Source of the DNA: Enterobacter cloacae
Lineage (GTDB): Bacteria > Pseudomonadota > Gammaproteobacteria > Enterobacterales > Enterobacteriaceae
Assembly (NCBI RefSeq): GCF_011078175.1
Contig: NZ_JAALCJ010000006.1
Location: forward strand, 124,001-188,000
Direction of reading: 5' to 3'
Length of the DNA: 64,000 nucleotides
Shown here: piece after piece, positions 1 to 10,623 of the stretch
Layout of the letters: each line of letters begins with the position of its first letter
Position numbering within the stretch: the first letter of the stretch is position 1
Translations under genes and position numbers: made by a program
The notes under the pieces: generated by a model
Database searches by the model: none
What the model saw: the letters and a program-made list of their open reading frames with translations, nothing else
What the model was told of the DNA's origin: nothing

Positions 1-1731
1 ACCGCCGAATTCGGCAATCACTTCCAGCAGAGCCTGCTCAACGTCTTTCGCCATGCGATTGGCGTCGCCGCAGACATAAATGTGGGCACCGTCATTGATC
101 CAGCGCCACAGCTCTGCGCCCTGTTCGCGCAGTTTGTCTTGTACATATACTTTTTCTTTCTGATCGCGAGACCAGGCCAGATCGATGCGGGTCAGCACGC
201 CCTCTTTGACGTAGCGCTGCCACTCAACCTGGTAGAGGAAATCTTCGGTGAAGTGCGGGTTTCCGAAGAACAGCCAGTTTTTACCCGGCGCGTCGTCTGC
301 CGCGCGCTGCTGCATAAAGGCGCGGAATGGCGCGATGCCGGTACCTGGGCCAATCATAATCACTGGTGTTTCCGGGTTCGCTGGCAGGCGGAAGTTGTCG
401 TTATGTTCGATAAAGACGCGCACCTCGCCCTCTTCTTCCACGCGATCGGCCAGGAAACTCGACGCCCCGCCCGCCCGCCCGCGGCCTTCGATGTCGTAGC
501 GCACCACGCCGACGGTGATGTGGACTTCGCTTTCCACTTCAGCCTGTGAGGAGGCGATGGAGTAAAGGCGCGGCGTCAGCGGACGCAGCAGGCCGATCAG
601 CGCGTCGGCATCCAGCTGTGCCGGGGAGAAACGCACCATATCGACAATCGGCGTCGTCGCGGCGTAATGCTGTAACTTCGCCTTGTCCCCCACCAGCGGC
701 AGGAGGGACTCGCTGCGCGTTAAGGTCGCGTAGTTTTCAACGATGTTAGCGGTGTTCACCGTCAGTTCGAAATGCCACTGGAGCGCTTCAGAGAGCGGCA
801 GCGTTTTGCCTTCCACCTGAACAGGCTCCGTGCCTTTCAGCCAGAGCAGCTCAACCAGCTCTTGAACCAGCGCCGGATCGTTCTGATACCAGACGCCCAG
901 CGCATCGCCAGGCTGGTAACGCAGACCGGAGTCGCCAAGATCGATTTCGATATGGCGCACGTCTTTTTCCGAATCACGGCCCGTGATTTTCTGGTTTACC
1001 GACAGGCTCGCCGTCAGCGGCGCCTCTTTCGTGTAAGGGCTGGTGTGGATTTCATTGACGGTGCCCGCTGCGGTAACGGCAGCCTGCGCGGGCGTCTCTT
1101 TCGGGACGCGGGCCTTCAGCACCTCAACGATGCGCGCCCGCCATTCGGCGGCGGCGGCCTGATATTCGACATCAGCATCTACGCGGTCCAGCAGGCGCTC
1201 TGCGCCCAGCTCCGCCAGCTTGCTGTCGAAATCTTTACCAGACTGGCAGAAAAATTCATAGGACGTGTCACCGAGGCCGAAGACGGCAAAGGCGGTGCCC
1301 TCCAGCTTTGGCGCTTTTTTGGAGAACAGGAACTTATGCAGCGCGACGGCTTCTTCCGCAGGCTCACCTTCTCCCTGCGTTGACGCCACCACCACCAGCA
1401 TTTTTTCTGACGCGATCTGTTTGAATTTATAATCCCCGGCGTTGACCAGGTTGACGTTCAACTTTGCGGCGATCAGGTCATCACGCAATGCTTCGGCCAC
1501 ACGCCGGGCATTACCCGTTTGCGAAGCGGAGATAAGCGTAATGGCTGGAATTTCAACGGCAGTTGGTGATACGCCAGCCACAGCCCCCGGCTGCTGGTTC
1601 AGCATTCCCCAGAAATAGCCGGAGACCCAGGCAAGCTGGGTGGGTGAAAAATCGGAAGTCGCGGCCTGTAGGCGCGCCAGTTGCTCCGGGTTAAGGGGAA
1701 GCAAATTTGAAGGTGGGGCCTGTGTTGTCAT
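1..1731 (-). CDS. cysJ: Sulfite reductase [NADPH] flavoprotein alpha subunit CysJ, 3' end cut by window edge
   Basis: Carries electrons from NADPH through FAD and FMN to the CysI hemoprotein, which reduces sulfite to sulfide in cysteine biosynthesis. The reading frame begins [20 protein letters not shown] at the ATG ending at 1731 and runs 577 codons to base 1. An FMN-binding flavodoxin domain ([19 protein letters not shown], about residues 65-210) is followed by FAD-binding ([20 protein letters not shown]) and NADPH-binding ([31 protein letters not shown]) segments. E. coli CysJ has 599 residues, so only about 22 C-terminal residues are missing. cysI and cysH would be expected to the left. 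The AT-rich 303 bp upstream should carry its CysB-dependent promoter. Identification is by sequence recall and is firm. Confidence 0.97.
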   Translation of the reverse strand, partial: MTTQAPPSNLLPLNPEQLARLQAATSDFSPTQLAWVSGYFWGMLNQQPGAVAGVSPTAVEIPAITLISASQTGNARRVAEALRDDLIAAKLNVNLVNAGDYKFKQIASEKMLVVVASTQGEGEPAEEAVALHKFLFSKKAPKLEGTAFAVFGLGDTSYEFFCQSGKDFDSKLAELGAERLLDRVDADVEYQAAAAEWRARIVEVLKARVPKETPAQAAVTAAGTVNEIHTSPYTKEAPLTASLSVNQKITGRDSEKDVRHIEIDLGDSGLRYQPGDALGVWYQNDPALVQELVELLWLKGTEPVQVEGKTLPLSEALQWHFELTVNTANIVENYATLTRSESLLPLVGDKAKLQHYAATTPIVDMVRFSPAQLDADALIGLLRPLTPRLYSIASSQAEVESEVHITVGVVRYDIEGRGRAGGASSFLADRVEEEGEVRVFIEHNDNFRLPANPETPVIMIGPGTGIAPFRAFMQQRAADDAPGKNWLFFGNPHFTEDFLYQVEWQRYVKEGVLTRIDLAWSRDQKEKVYVQDKLREQGAELWRWINDGAHIYVCGDANRMAKDVEQALLEVIAEFGG

Positions 1732-2034
1732 GCGTCGTTATGTTCCAGTAGCAAAGCGGACTTTAAGCGAATAAATCCAAACTGAAGATAAGGTTAACGG
1801 CGGCGATAATAACAATTAAAGAAGGGATGGAAATAATAAATAACCAAATGGACTAACCTGTTTTAGTTATCGTTCTTAACGATAAAAACGATTAAATAAC
1901 CATTTGAAATTAAACAATAAAACCTAATAAATACCATGAATACGAGGCGGTGACCGTTGAGAGCCGTTTTAGTTAATGCTAAAAATTGTGCTTTCCGGTA
2001 CTATGCGGCGGTTTTTTCCGCATTCCTGAGAGCT
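1732..2034. promoter_or_regulatory. Divergent cysJ/queD control region with a 19-bp inverted repeat
   Basis: This 303-bp gap separates divergent cysJ and queD. It is strongly AT-rich between about 1780 and 1935. A perfect inverted repeat lies at 1867-1885, TTATCGTT and AACGATAA around ctt. The words aataaccaaatgg (about 1839) and aataaccatttga (about 1895) form an imperfect pair on either side of it. In E. coli cysJIH is activated by CysB from this gap, so these are candidate operator sequences. Which protein binds is not shown by the sequence. Confidence 0.55.
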
Positions 2035-2400
2035 ATGATGTCCACCACACTGTTTAAAGATTTCACCTTCGAAGCCGCACACCACCTTCCACACGTACCT
2101 GCCGGGCATAAATGTGGCCGCCTGCACGGACACTCGTTTATGGTGCGTCTTGAAATCACCGGTGAAGTCGATCCCCATACGGGCTGGATCATGGACTTTG
2201 CCGAACTGAAGGCCGCGTTTAAGCCGACCTACGATCGTCTCGATCACTACTATCTGAATGATATTCCGGGCCTTGAAAACCCGACCAGCGAAGTGCTGGC
2301 GAAATGGATCTGGGATCAGATGAAACCGCTTGTGCCGCTGTTGAGCGCGGTGATGATCAAAGAGACCTGTACGGCAGGCTGCGTCTACCGCGGAGAGTGA
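2035..2400 (+). CDS. queD: 6-carboxy-5,6,7,8-tetrahydropterin synthase QueD
   Basis: Converts 7,8-dihydroneopterin triphosphate to 6-carboxytetrahydropterin, the first committed step to preQ0 in queuosine tRNA modification. The 121-residue protein starts [20 protein letters not shown], matching E. coli QueD in length. The zinc histidines (H16 in EAAHH, and H31 and H33 in LHGH) and the nucleophile C27 in HKCGRLHGH are visible, as is the closing [13 protein letters not shown] longer frame opens upstream at 1957, but the ATGATG at 2035 is preceded by a ctgagag ribosome-binding sequence and gives the family length, so it was chosen. It is convergent with queE, with REP-type palindromes between them. 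Confidence 0.96.
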   Translation: MMSTTLFKDFTFEAAHHLPHVPAGHKCGRLHGHSFMVRLEITGEVDPHTGWIMDFAELKAAFKPTYDRLDHYYLNDIPGLENPTSEVLAKWIWDQMKPLVPLLSAVMIKETCTAGCVYRGE

Positions 2401-2405
2401 TGCTT

Positions 2406-2483
2406 GCCGGGTGGCGGTTTCGCCTTACCCGGCCTGTTAAAGCCTCTAATCGTAGGCCCGGGAAGCGCGAGCGCCACCGGGCT
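2406..2483. repeat. Pair of REP-type palindromes (BIME-like) between queD and queE
   Basis: Two inverted-repeat units face each other. The one at 2406-2434 has the form gccgggtggcg-gtttcgcc-ttacccggc. The one at 2453-2483 runs taggcccgggaagcgc and on to gcgccaccgggc. They fill the 88-bp gap between convergent genes, the usual site for such elements in Enterobacteriaceae. The same core recurs at 10580, 23066, 23105 and 32398. A run of T follows the second unit, so it may also end queD transcription. Confidence 0.85.
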
Positions 2484-2488
2484 TTTTT

Positions 2489-3160
2489 CTAGGCAATGTT
2501 CAGATATTTGTGCGTTTGCATCGACAGGCGCCAGTTGCGGGCGATACAGGTTTCAATGCACAGACGGGTCGCATCGTCTTTCTGGCTGATAGGCTGTAGG
2601 GCAATAACGCGCTGCTTTTCGTCCGTCAGCGTCACCAGCAGTTCGTCCAGCGCTTCGATGTCACGCACGCGCCCCACCGGATGTTTGATCTCATCAGCAC
2701 GCTCAAGCGCCTGCGACAGCACGTCATAACCGCCGCGCATATTCACTTTTGGTGAAACCGTTACCCATGTTGAATGAGAGCAGCGCACTTCATGGGTGCC
2801 GCTGGTTTCGATCTGACAGCTATAGCCATTCTTTTCGAGCAGTTCGGTGAGCGGCATCAGATCGTGAATGCAGGGTTCCCCGCCGGTGATCACCACGTGC
2901 CGCGCCGTCCAGCCCTGACGACCAATAATGGCGAGCAGATCTTCCGCACTGCCCGCGCCCCATTTATCGCTCTCTTTGGTTTTCGCCAGTATACTGAACA
3001 GTGACACTTCCCGATCTGCGAGCTTATCCCACGTATGTTTGGTATCACACCAGGCGCAGCCAACCGGGCATCCCTGTAGACGAATAAAGATAGCGGGAAC
3101 GCCGGTAAAGTAACCCTCGCCTTGCAGGGTCTGGAACATCTCGTTAATCGGGTACTGCAT
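2489..3160 (-). CDS. queE: 7-carboxy-7-deazaguanine synthase QueE
   Basis: A radical SAM enzyme that contracts 6-carboxytetrahydropterin to 7-carboxy-7-deazaguanine, the step after QueD in the preQ0 route. The 223-residue protein begins MQYPINEMFQTLQGEGYFTG. The cluster-binding cysteines are C31, C35 and C38 (CPVGCAWC), the enterobacterial QueE spacing, and the SAM-binding VITGGEPCIHDL follows near residue 95. An upstream in-frame ATG would add two residues; the start at 3160 was chosen to match E. coli. The protein ends MQTHKYLNIA. It is convergent with queD and 54 bp beyond the start of nanE-side sequence at 3215. Confidence 0.96.
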   Translation of the reverse strand: MQYPINEMFQTLQGEGYFTGVPAIFIRLQGCPVGCAWCDTKHTWDKLADREVSLFSILAKTKESDKWGAGSAEDLLAIIGRQGWTARHVVITGGEPCIHDLMPLTELLEKNGYSCQIETSGTHEVRCSHSTWVTVSPKVNMRGGYDVLSQALERADEIKHPVGRVRDIEALDELLVTLTDEKQRVIALQPISQKDDATRLCIETCIARNWRLSMQTHKYLNIA

Positions 3161-3214
3161 AGTCAACTCTGTTAAGGGGATAAACGATAAGTATCGCAGA
3201 TCCCCGTCAGATGA

Positions 3215-3922
3215 TCATGCTCCATCGGTGCTTTGCGCGCCAATTGCCGTCATAAACCGTTCCGTAATTTGCTGCGGTCGGGTTATCGCCCCGCCGACGA
3301 CAACCGTATGCGCCCCCAGCGCCAGACACCTGGCTGCGCGTTCAGGCGTATCCACGTTACCTTCGGCAATTACGGGGATCGTGACGGCGGACAGCACCTC
3401 TTTCAAAAACGCGCAGTCATTTTGCGGTAGCGAATGGCCCGCGGTCTCCGCCGTATAACCGTAAAGGGTGGTTCCGACGCAATCAAACCCCAGCCTTTGC
3501 GCGGTCACGGCCTCCTGCACGGTGGCAATATCCGCCATCAGCAGCAGCGAAGGGTAACGGGCGCGGATCTGCGCGATCAGCATATTCAGCGATCCGCCAC
3601 CAGGCCGTTTCCGGGCGGTTGCATCCAGCGCAACGATGTCCGGGGCGACCGCCATCAGCTCATCCACTTCTTTGAGCGTCGCGGTGATGAACACCTCGCT
3701 GTCCGGATAGTCTCGTTTGATGATGCCGATTACCGGCAGTGAGATCAGACCTTTGATAGCGTCGATATCCACCACGCTATTGGCGCGGATCGCCGCAGCA
3801 CCGCCCTGGGCCGCCGCCAGCGCCATTCGCGACATAATAAACGGGCTGTGCAGCGGTTCGTTTTCCAGCGCCTGGCAGGAGACGACCAGTTTTCCTTTCA
3901 GCGTATCCAGTACAGTTTTCAT
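3215..3922 (-). CDS. nanE: Putative N-acetylmannosamine-6-phosphate 2-epimerase NanE
   Basis: NanE enzymes epimerise ManNAc-6-phosphate to GlcNAc-6-phosphate, feeding amino sugars to NagA and NagB. The 235-residue TIM-barrel protein shows [15 protein letters not shown] near the N terminus, [18 protein letters not shown] near residue 67 with the family lysine, and [36 protein letters not shown] and [14 protein letters not shown] in NanE order. Its ATG overlaps the stop of the upstream permease gene by one base (TAATG), so the two are translationally coupled. No nanA, nanK or nagA lies beside it. This context suggests that the permease delivers an already phosphorylated hexosamine such as ManNAc-6-P; that substrate is an inference. 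Confidence 0.88.
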   Translation of the reverse strand: MKTVLDTLKGKLVVSCQALENEPLHSPFIMSRMALAAAQGGAAAIRANSVVDIDAIKGLISLPVIGIIKRDYPDSEVFITATLKEVDELMAVAPDIVALDATARKRPGGGSLNMLIAQIRARYPSLLLMADIATVQEAVTAQRLGFDCVGTTLYGYTAETAGHSLPQNDCAFLKEVLSAVTIPVIAEGNVDTPERAARCLALGAHTVVVGGAITRPQQITERFMTAIGAQSTDGA

Positions 3923-5481
3923 TACGATAAGATCTCTTCTACTTCGTTTTTGATAATGGTGACGTGCGGGCCATAGATGACCTGGACACCGTTGCCGCGG
4001 ACGATAACGCCGCGCGCGCCGGTCGCTTTCAGTGCAGATTCATTGACTTTGCTACCGTCTTTCACCGTGACGCGAAGGCGCGTGGCGCAGCAGTCAACGT
4101 CATCCAGATTGTCTTTTCCTCCCAACCCGGCGATCACCGCCGCGGCGCGCTCGCTTTGCAGCAGGGTAGCCTCGTCAGCTACCGCCTCCTTTTCACGGCC
4201 CGGCGTAGCAAAATCAAAACGTTTAATCAGATAGCGGAAAGTACAGTAGTAAAGGAAGAACCACGGTACGCCCACCAGCGGGACGAACATCCAGTTAGTT
4301 TTCGCTTCCCCCTGCAAAATGCCGAACAGCACGAAATCAATAAACCCGCCGGAGAAAGTTTGTCCGATGGTGATGTGCAGAATGTGTGCGAGCATGAACG
4401 CCAGCCCGTCAAACAGCGCATGAATGACGTACAGCACCGGGGCAATAAACAGGAATGAGAACTCGACAGGCTCAGTAATGCCGGTCAGGAAAGAGGTTAA
4501 CGCCGCGGAAAGCAGCAGTCCGGCAACGCGCTTCTTGTTCTCCGGCCTGGCCGTGTGGTACATCGCAAGACAGGCGCCCAGAAGACCAAACATCATTGTT
4601 ATAAAGCGCCCGGACATGAAGCGCGACGTGCCCTCATAGAAGTGCTGCGTGTTCGGGTCGGCGAGCTGGGCGAAGAAGATCCGCTGCGTGCCCTCGACCA
4701 GGTGCCCGTTGACAATTTCACTGCCGCCAAGCGCGGTGGTCCAGAATGGAAGATAAAAGATGTGGTGCAAGCCAAACGGGCCAAGCATGCGCAGGATGAA
4801 GCCGTACAGCAAAGTCCCCAGATAGCCGGTGGCATCCACCAGCCCGCCGAGGCCAAAGATCAGCTTCTGAAAATGCGGCCAGACCACGGTCATCAGCGCG
4901 CCGACGAGTATTGCCGCCAGCGAGCTGATAATGGGTACAAAGCGCGAGCCGCCAAAGAAGCCCAGAAATTGCGGAAGCGCGATTTTATTAAACCGATGAT
5001 GCAGTGCGCAGGTCACCAGCCCAATAACTACCCCACCAAACACGCCCGTTTCAAGCGTTTGAATACCCAGCGTCATGCCCTGTCCTGCGGCACCCGGGTT
5101 CTCATGCGCCAGTTTTCCGGTCAGGATCAGCAGCGCATTGATAGTGGCATTCATCACCAGATAAGCGAGCAACGCCGCCAGCCCTGCCGTGCCTTTATCA
5201 TTTTTCGCCAGCCCAACGGCGACCCCAACAGCGAACAGTACCGACAGGTTTGCAAACACAATCGAGCCTGCACTGCTCATGATGGTAAAGATGGCCTGTA
5301 GCCAGCCAACGTCTAAAAATGGATACGCGGTAAGCGTATTCGGATTCGATAGCGCCCCGCCGATCCCCAGCAACAGACCGGCTGCGGGCAGTATCGCGAT
5401 GGGTAACATAAAGGATTTGCCAAAGCGCTGCGCTTTTTCAAACCATCCGCCGGAAGACGCTCCGCTGAACATTTGCATCAT
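3922..5481 (-). CDS. PTS permease, EIICB of the glucose/N-acetylglucosamine family
   Basis: Imports and phosphorylates a sugar using phosphate from EIIA. The 519-residue protein has an N-terminal EIIC domain with about ten hydrophobic segments ([18 protein letters not shown] near residue 35, [12 protein letters not shown] near 240, the substrate-site motif [12 protein letters not shown] near 335). A C-terminal EIIB domain begins near residue 440, with paired cysteines C464 and C465 in [11 protein letters not shown]; the cysteine preceding ATRLR is the expected phosphorylation site. No EIIA domain is attached, so it must borrow one, probably Crr. The C-B order resembles PtsG and NagE rather than MurP, which has B first. 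The neighbouring nanE suggests N-acetylmannosamine or a related hexosamine. The exact substrate is not readable from sequence. Confidence 0.85.
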   Translation of the reverse strand: MMQMFSGASSGGWFEKAQRFGKSFMLPIAILPAAGLLLGIGGALSNPNTLTAYPFLDVGWLQAIFTIMSSAGSIVFANLSVLFAVGVAVGLAKNDKGTAGLAALLAYLVMNATINALLILTGKLAHENPGAAGQGMTLGIQTLETGVFGGVVIGLVTCALHHRFNKIALPQFLGFFGGSRFVPIISSLAAILVGALMTVVWPHFQKLIFGLGGLVDATGYLGTLLYGFILRMLGPFGLHHIFYLPFWTTALGGSEIVNGHLVEGTQRIFFAQLADPNTQHFYEGTSRFMSGRFITMMFGLLGACLAMYHTARPENKKRVAGLLLSAALTSFLTGITEPVEFSFLFIAPVLYVIHALFDGLAFMLAHILHITIGQTFSGGFIDFVLFGILQGEAKTNWMFVPLVGVPWFFLYYCTFRYLIKRFDFATPGREKEAVADEATLLQSERAAAVIAGLGGKDNLDDVDCCATRLRVTVKDGSKVNESALKATGARGVIVRGNGVQVIYGPHVTIIKNEVEEILS

Positions 5482-5646
5482 TTTTTATCCCTCTGGTTAA
5501 TGATGAAAATTTTTACCACATATATTTTTAATTGTGAAAATTATCACCAAAAACCAGGACGCCGATCATACTTTTTCAAAATGACTGGCATCTCTGCCCC
5601 GCTTTCCGCCACACTAGTCGGCAGAGAAACGCATTAAGGATCTAGT
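5482..5646. promoter_or_regulatory. Divergent permease/RpiR control region with two phased operator-like palindromes
   Basis: The 165-bp gap separates the permease-nanE operon from its divergent regulator gene. It holds GTGAAAATTATCAC at 5534-5547, a palindrome with one mismatched pair, and a related copy ATGAAAATTTTTAC at 5503-5516. Their starts are 31 bp apart, about three helical turns, which is the arrangement expected for co-operative binding by a dimeric or tetrameric repressor. The likely binder is the adjacent RpiR-family protein. This is inferred from position and symmetry. Confidence 0.6.
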
Positions 5647-6471
5647 ATGTCGGACCATGAAAACCTGCTGCTGAAGCTACGCCAGGAGGCTTCCGGGTAC
5701 AGCCCAACGCAACAAAAACTGGGGGAGTTTGTTTTAAACGATCCTGCCAGGGTGCTCTACCTGACGATCACCGAGCTGGCGCGTGAAAGCAGCACCAGCG
5801 AGGCCAGCGTCACACGCCTTTGCCGCACGCTGGGCTGTAAGGGATACAACGAATTTAAAATGGCGCTTGCGCTGGATATTCAGCAGGGTTTGCCGGAGCG
5901 TCAGGAAGGAGATGCAATAGATAACGTGGTGGATGAGTCTGTCCAGGCGCTGCAAGATACCGCAAAACTCCTCGACCGGGCCCAGCTTGAACAGGCGACA
6001 CTGGCCCTTCATCAGGCGCAGTCAGTGCAAATTTACGGGGTGGCGGCCAGCGCGATCCTGGGAGAGTATTTGCATTACAAGCTGCTGCGACTCGGCAAAC
6101 CTGCACAGCTGTTTAGCGATATGCATCGCGCCGCCATGAATGCGACGACGCTCTCGAAAGAGACACTGGTGGTCGCCATCTCAAGTTCTGGCTCTACACG
6201 GGATCTGCTTCACGTGGTGAAACTCGCCCGCAAGCGCGGCGTTAAGGTCCTGGCGCTCAGCAATACGCCCCGCAGCCCGCTGGCCTCCCTGAGCGATTTA
6301 CAGCTGGTTGCAGCCAAGCCCGAAGGACCGCTGAGCGCGGGTGCGCTCAATGCTAAAGTTGGCGTGATGCTGCTGGTTGAACTGCTAACCACTTCTCTTA
6401 TCGCATTAGACAGCCATTACGGTGACGTCAGCCAGCAAACGGCAAGCGCCACGTTGCCGCTTCTGCTTTAG
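5647..6471 (+). CDS. RpiR/MurR-family transcriptional regulator with SIS domain
   Basis: Probable sugar-phosphate-responsive regulator of the divergent permease-nanE operon. The 274-residue protein has an N-terminal RpiR-type helix-turn-helix (SPTQQKLGEFVLNDP, then ITELARESSTSEASVTRLCRTLGCKGYNEFKMAL, about residues 18-80). A SIS phosphosugar-binding domain follows (VQIYGVAASAILGEYLHYKL, then VVAISSSGSTRDLLHVVKLARKRGVKVLALSN, about residues 125-250). The effector may be ManNAc-6-P or GlcNAc-6-P; this is inferred from the neighbours. The gene ends just before a bidirectional terminator shared with eno. Confidence 0.88.
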   Translation: MSDHENLLLKLRQEASGYSPTQQKLGEFVLNDPARVLYLTITELARESSTSEASVTRLCRTLGCKGYNEFKMALALDIQQGLPERQEGDAIDNVVDESVQALQDTAKLLDRAQLEQATLALHQAQSVQIYGVAASAILGEYLHYKLLRLGKPAQLFSDMHRAAMNATTLSKETLVVAISSSGSTRDLLHVVKLARKRGVKVLALSNTPRSPLASLSDLQLVAAKPEGPLSAGALNAKVGVMLLVELLTTSLIALDSHYGDVSQQTASATLPLLL

Positions 6472-6476
6472 AGAAC

Positions 6477-6503
6477 AAAAAACCCGCCGAAGCGGGTTTT
6501 TTC
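6477..6503. terminator. Bidirectional terminator between rpiR-family gene and eno
   Basis: AACCCGC-cgaa-GCGGGTT forms a strong stem with an A-run on the left and a T-run on the right, so it reads as an intrinsic terminator on both strands. It lies in the 52-bp gap between the convergent regulator gene and eno. Confidence 0.9.
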
Positions 6504-6523
6504 ATAAGAACGAAGGTTCCGGC

Positions 6524-7894
<1,371 letters not shown>

Positions 7895-7904
7895 CTAACT
7901 TTTT

Positions 7905-9557
<1,653 letters not shown>

Positions 9558-9765
9558 TTAGGGTGAAACGATGGAATAACCAGGACGGGAAAGTAGTATA
9601 CCCGAACACGACGAGCGCCACAAACTTTCATTCTCCGTCTCCACTCCAGGCCATGACAAACATAAGGAGTGAGAAAATAGCCCCTTTTGGGTAAATGTTT
9701 TTGACGCAAATCAAGCGCTTGTCATTTAAAAAATCACACAAATTGCGCTTGATCGCAAAATCTCG

Positions 9766-10557
9766 TTAGAGATCATGTTCCTGGCGTTTTACTTCCTGCC
9801 AGACTTCCTCCATCGCGTCGAGGTCAATCCCGCTCATTTCCAGGCCGCGCGAGGCCACAATCCGCTCAACTTCGCGAAAGCGTCGTTCGAATTTAATGTT
9901 CGCTTTTTGCAGCGCGGTTTCCGCTTTTACACCGAGGTGGCGCGAAAGGTTGACGGTCGCAAACAGCAGATCGCCCATCTCCTCTTCCAGCTTTGCGTCA
10001 TCCACCACCGCCTGCTGCGCTTCATGCATCACTTCGTCGATCTCTTCGTGCACTTTTTCCAGCACCGGGCCGAGAGAGGTCCAGTCAAACCCTACCGCCG
10101 AGCAGCGCTTTTGAATTTTGTGCGCGCGCATCAGCGCGGGAAGGTTCAGGGGGATATCGTCCAGCGCCGAGTGCTGGGATTTTTCGGCGCGTTCGGCGCT
10201 TTTGATCTGCTCCCAGCGAGCCAGTACTTCGGTGCTGTTGCCTGCGGTGGCATCGCCAAAGATATGCGGATGACGACGCTCCAGCTTGTCACTGATAGCG
10301 GCGCAGATATCGTCAAAGTTAAAGCGCCCCTCTTCCTGCGCCATCTGCGCGTAGAACACCACCTGGAACAGCAGGTCGCCCAGCTCACCGCGCAGGTCGT
10401 CGAAATCTTCGCGCGAAATCGCGTCCAGCACTTCGTAGGTCTCTTCCAGCGTGTAAGGCGCAATGGTGGCGAAAGTCTGCTCTTTGTCCCACGGACAGCC
10501 GTTTTCCGGATCGCGCAGGCGTTTCATGATGCCGAGCAGGCGGTCGATTTGAGTCAT
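9766..10557 (-). CDS. mazG: Nucleoside triphosphate pyrophosphohydrolase MazG
   Basis: Hydrolyses NTPs and dNTPs to monophosphates and pyrophosphate; in E. coli it is reported to influence ppGpp level and survival in starvation. The 263-residue protein has two MazG repeats. The first has the metal-binding helices TLEETYEVLDAI and ELGDLLFQVVFYAQMA (about residues 35-75); the second has EIDEVMHEAQQA and EEMGDLLFATVNLSRHLG (about 170-210). It starts MTQIDRLLGIMKRLRDPENG. In E. coli the mazEF toxin-antitoxin pair lies between relA and mazG; here the gap is only 66 bp and holds a REP element. Confidence 0.96.
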   Translation of the reverse strand: MTQIDRLLGIMKRLRDPENGCPWDKEQTFATIAPYTLEETYEVLDAISREDFDDLRGELGDLLFQVVFYAQMAQEEGRFNFDDICAAISDKLERRHPHIFGDATAGNSTEVLARWEQIKSAERAEKSQHSALDDIPLNLPALMRAHKIQKRCSAVGFDWTSLGPVLEKVHEEIDEVMHEAQQAVVDDAKLEEEMGDLLFATVNLSRHLGVKAETALQKANIKFERRFREVERIVASRGLEMSGIDLDAMEEVWQEVKRQEHDL

Positions 10558-10579
10558 AGTTCTGTCCTGATGTCAAAAT

Positions 10580-10611
10580 GCCGGGTGGCGGCGTTGCCTT
10601 ACCCGGCCTAC
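10580..10611. repeat. REP-type palindrome between relA and mazG
   Basis: The sequence gccgggtggcggcgttgcc followed by ttacccggcctac has the same form as the first unit at 2406. It occupies most of the 66 bp between relA and mazG, the position of mazEF in E. coli. Confidence 0.8.
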
Positions 10612-10623
10612 AGATGAGGATGT

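Noticed and set aside
1732..2034. preQ1 riboswitch before queD
   Set aside because: No preQ1 aptamer-like hairpin and A-rich tail is visible here or before queF, and enterobacterial que genes are not known to use one.
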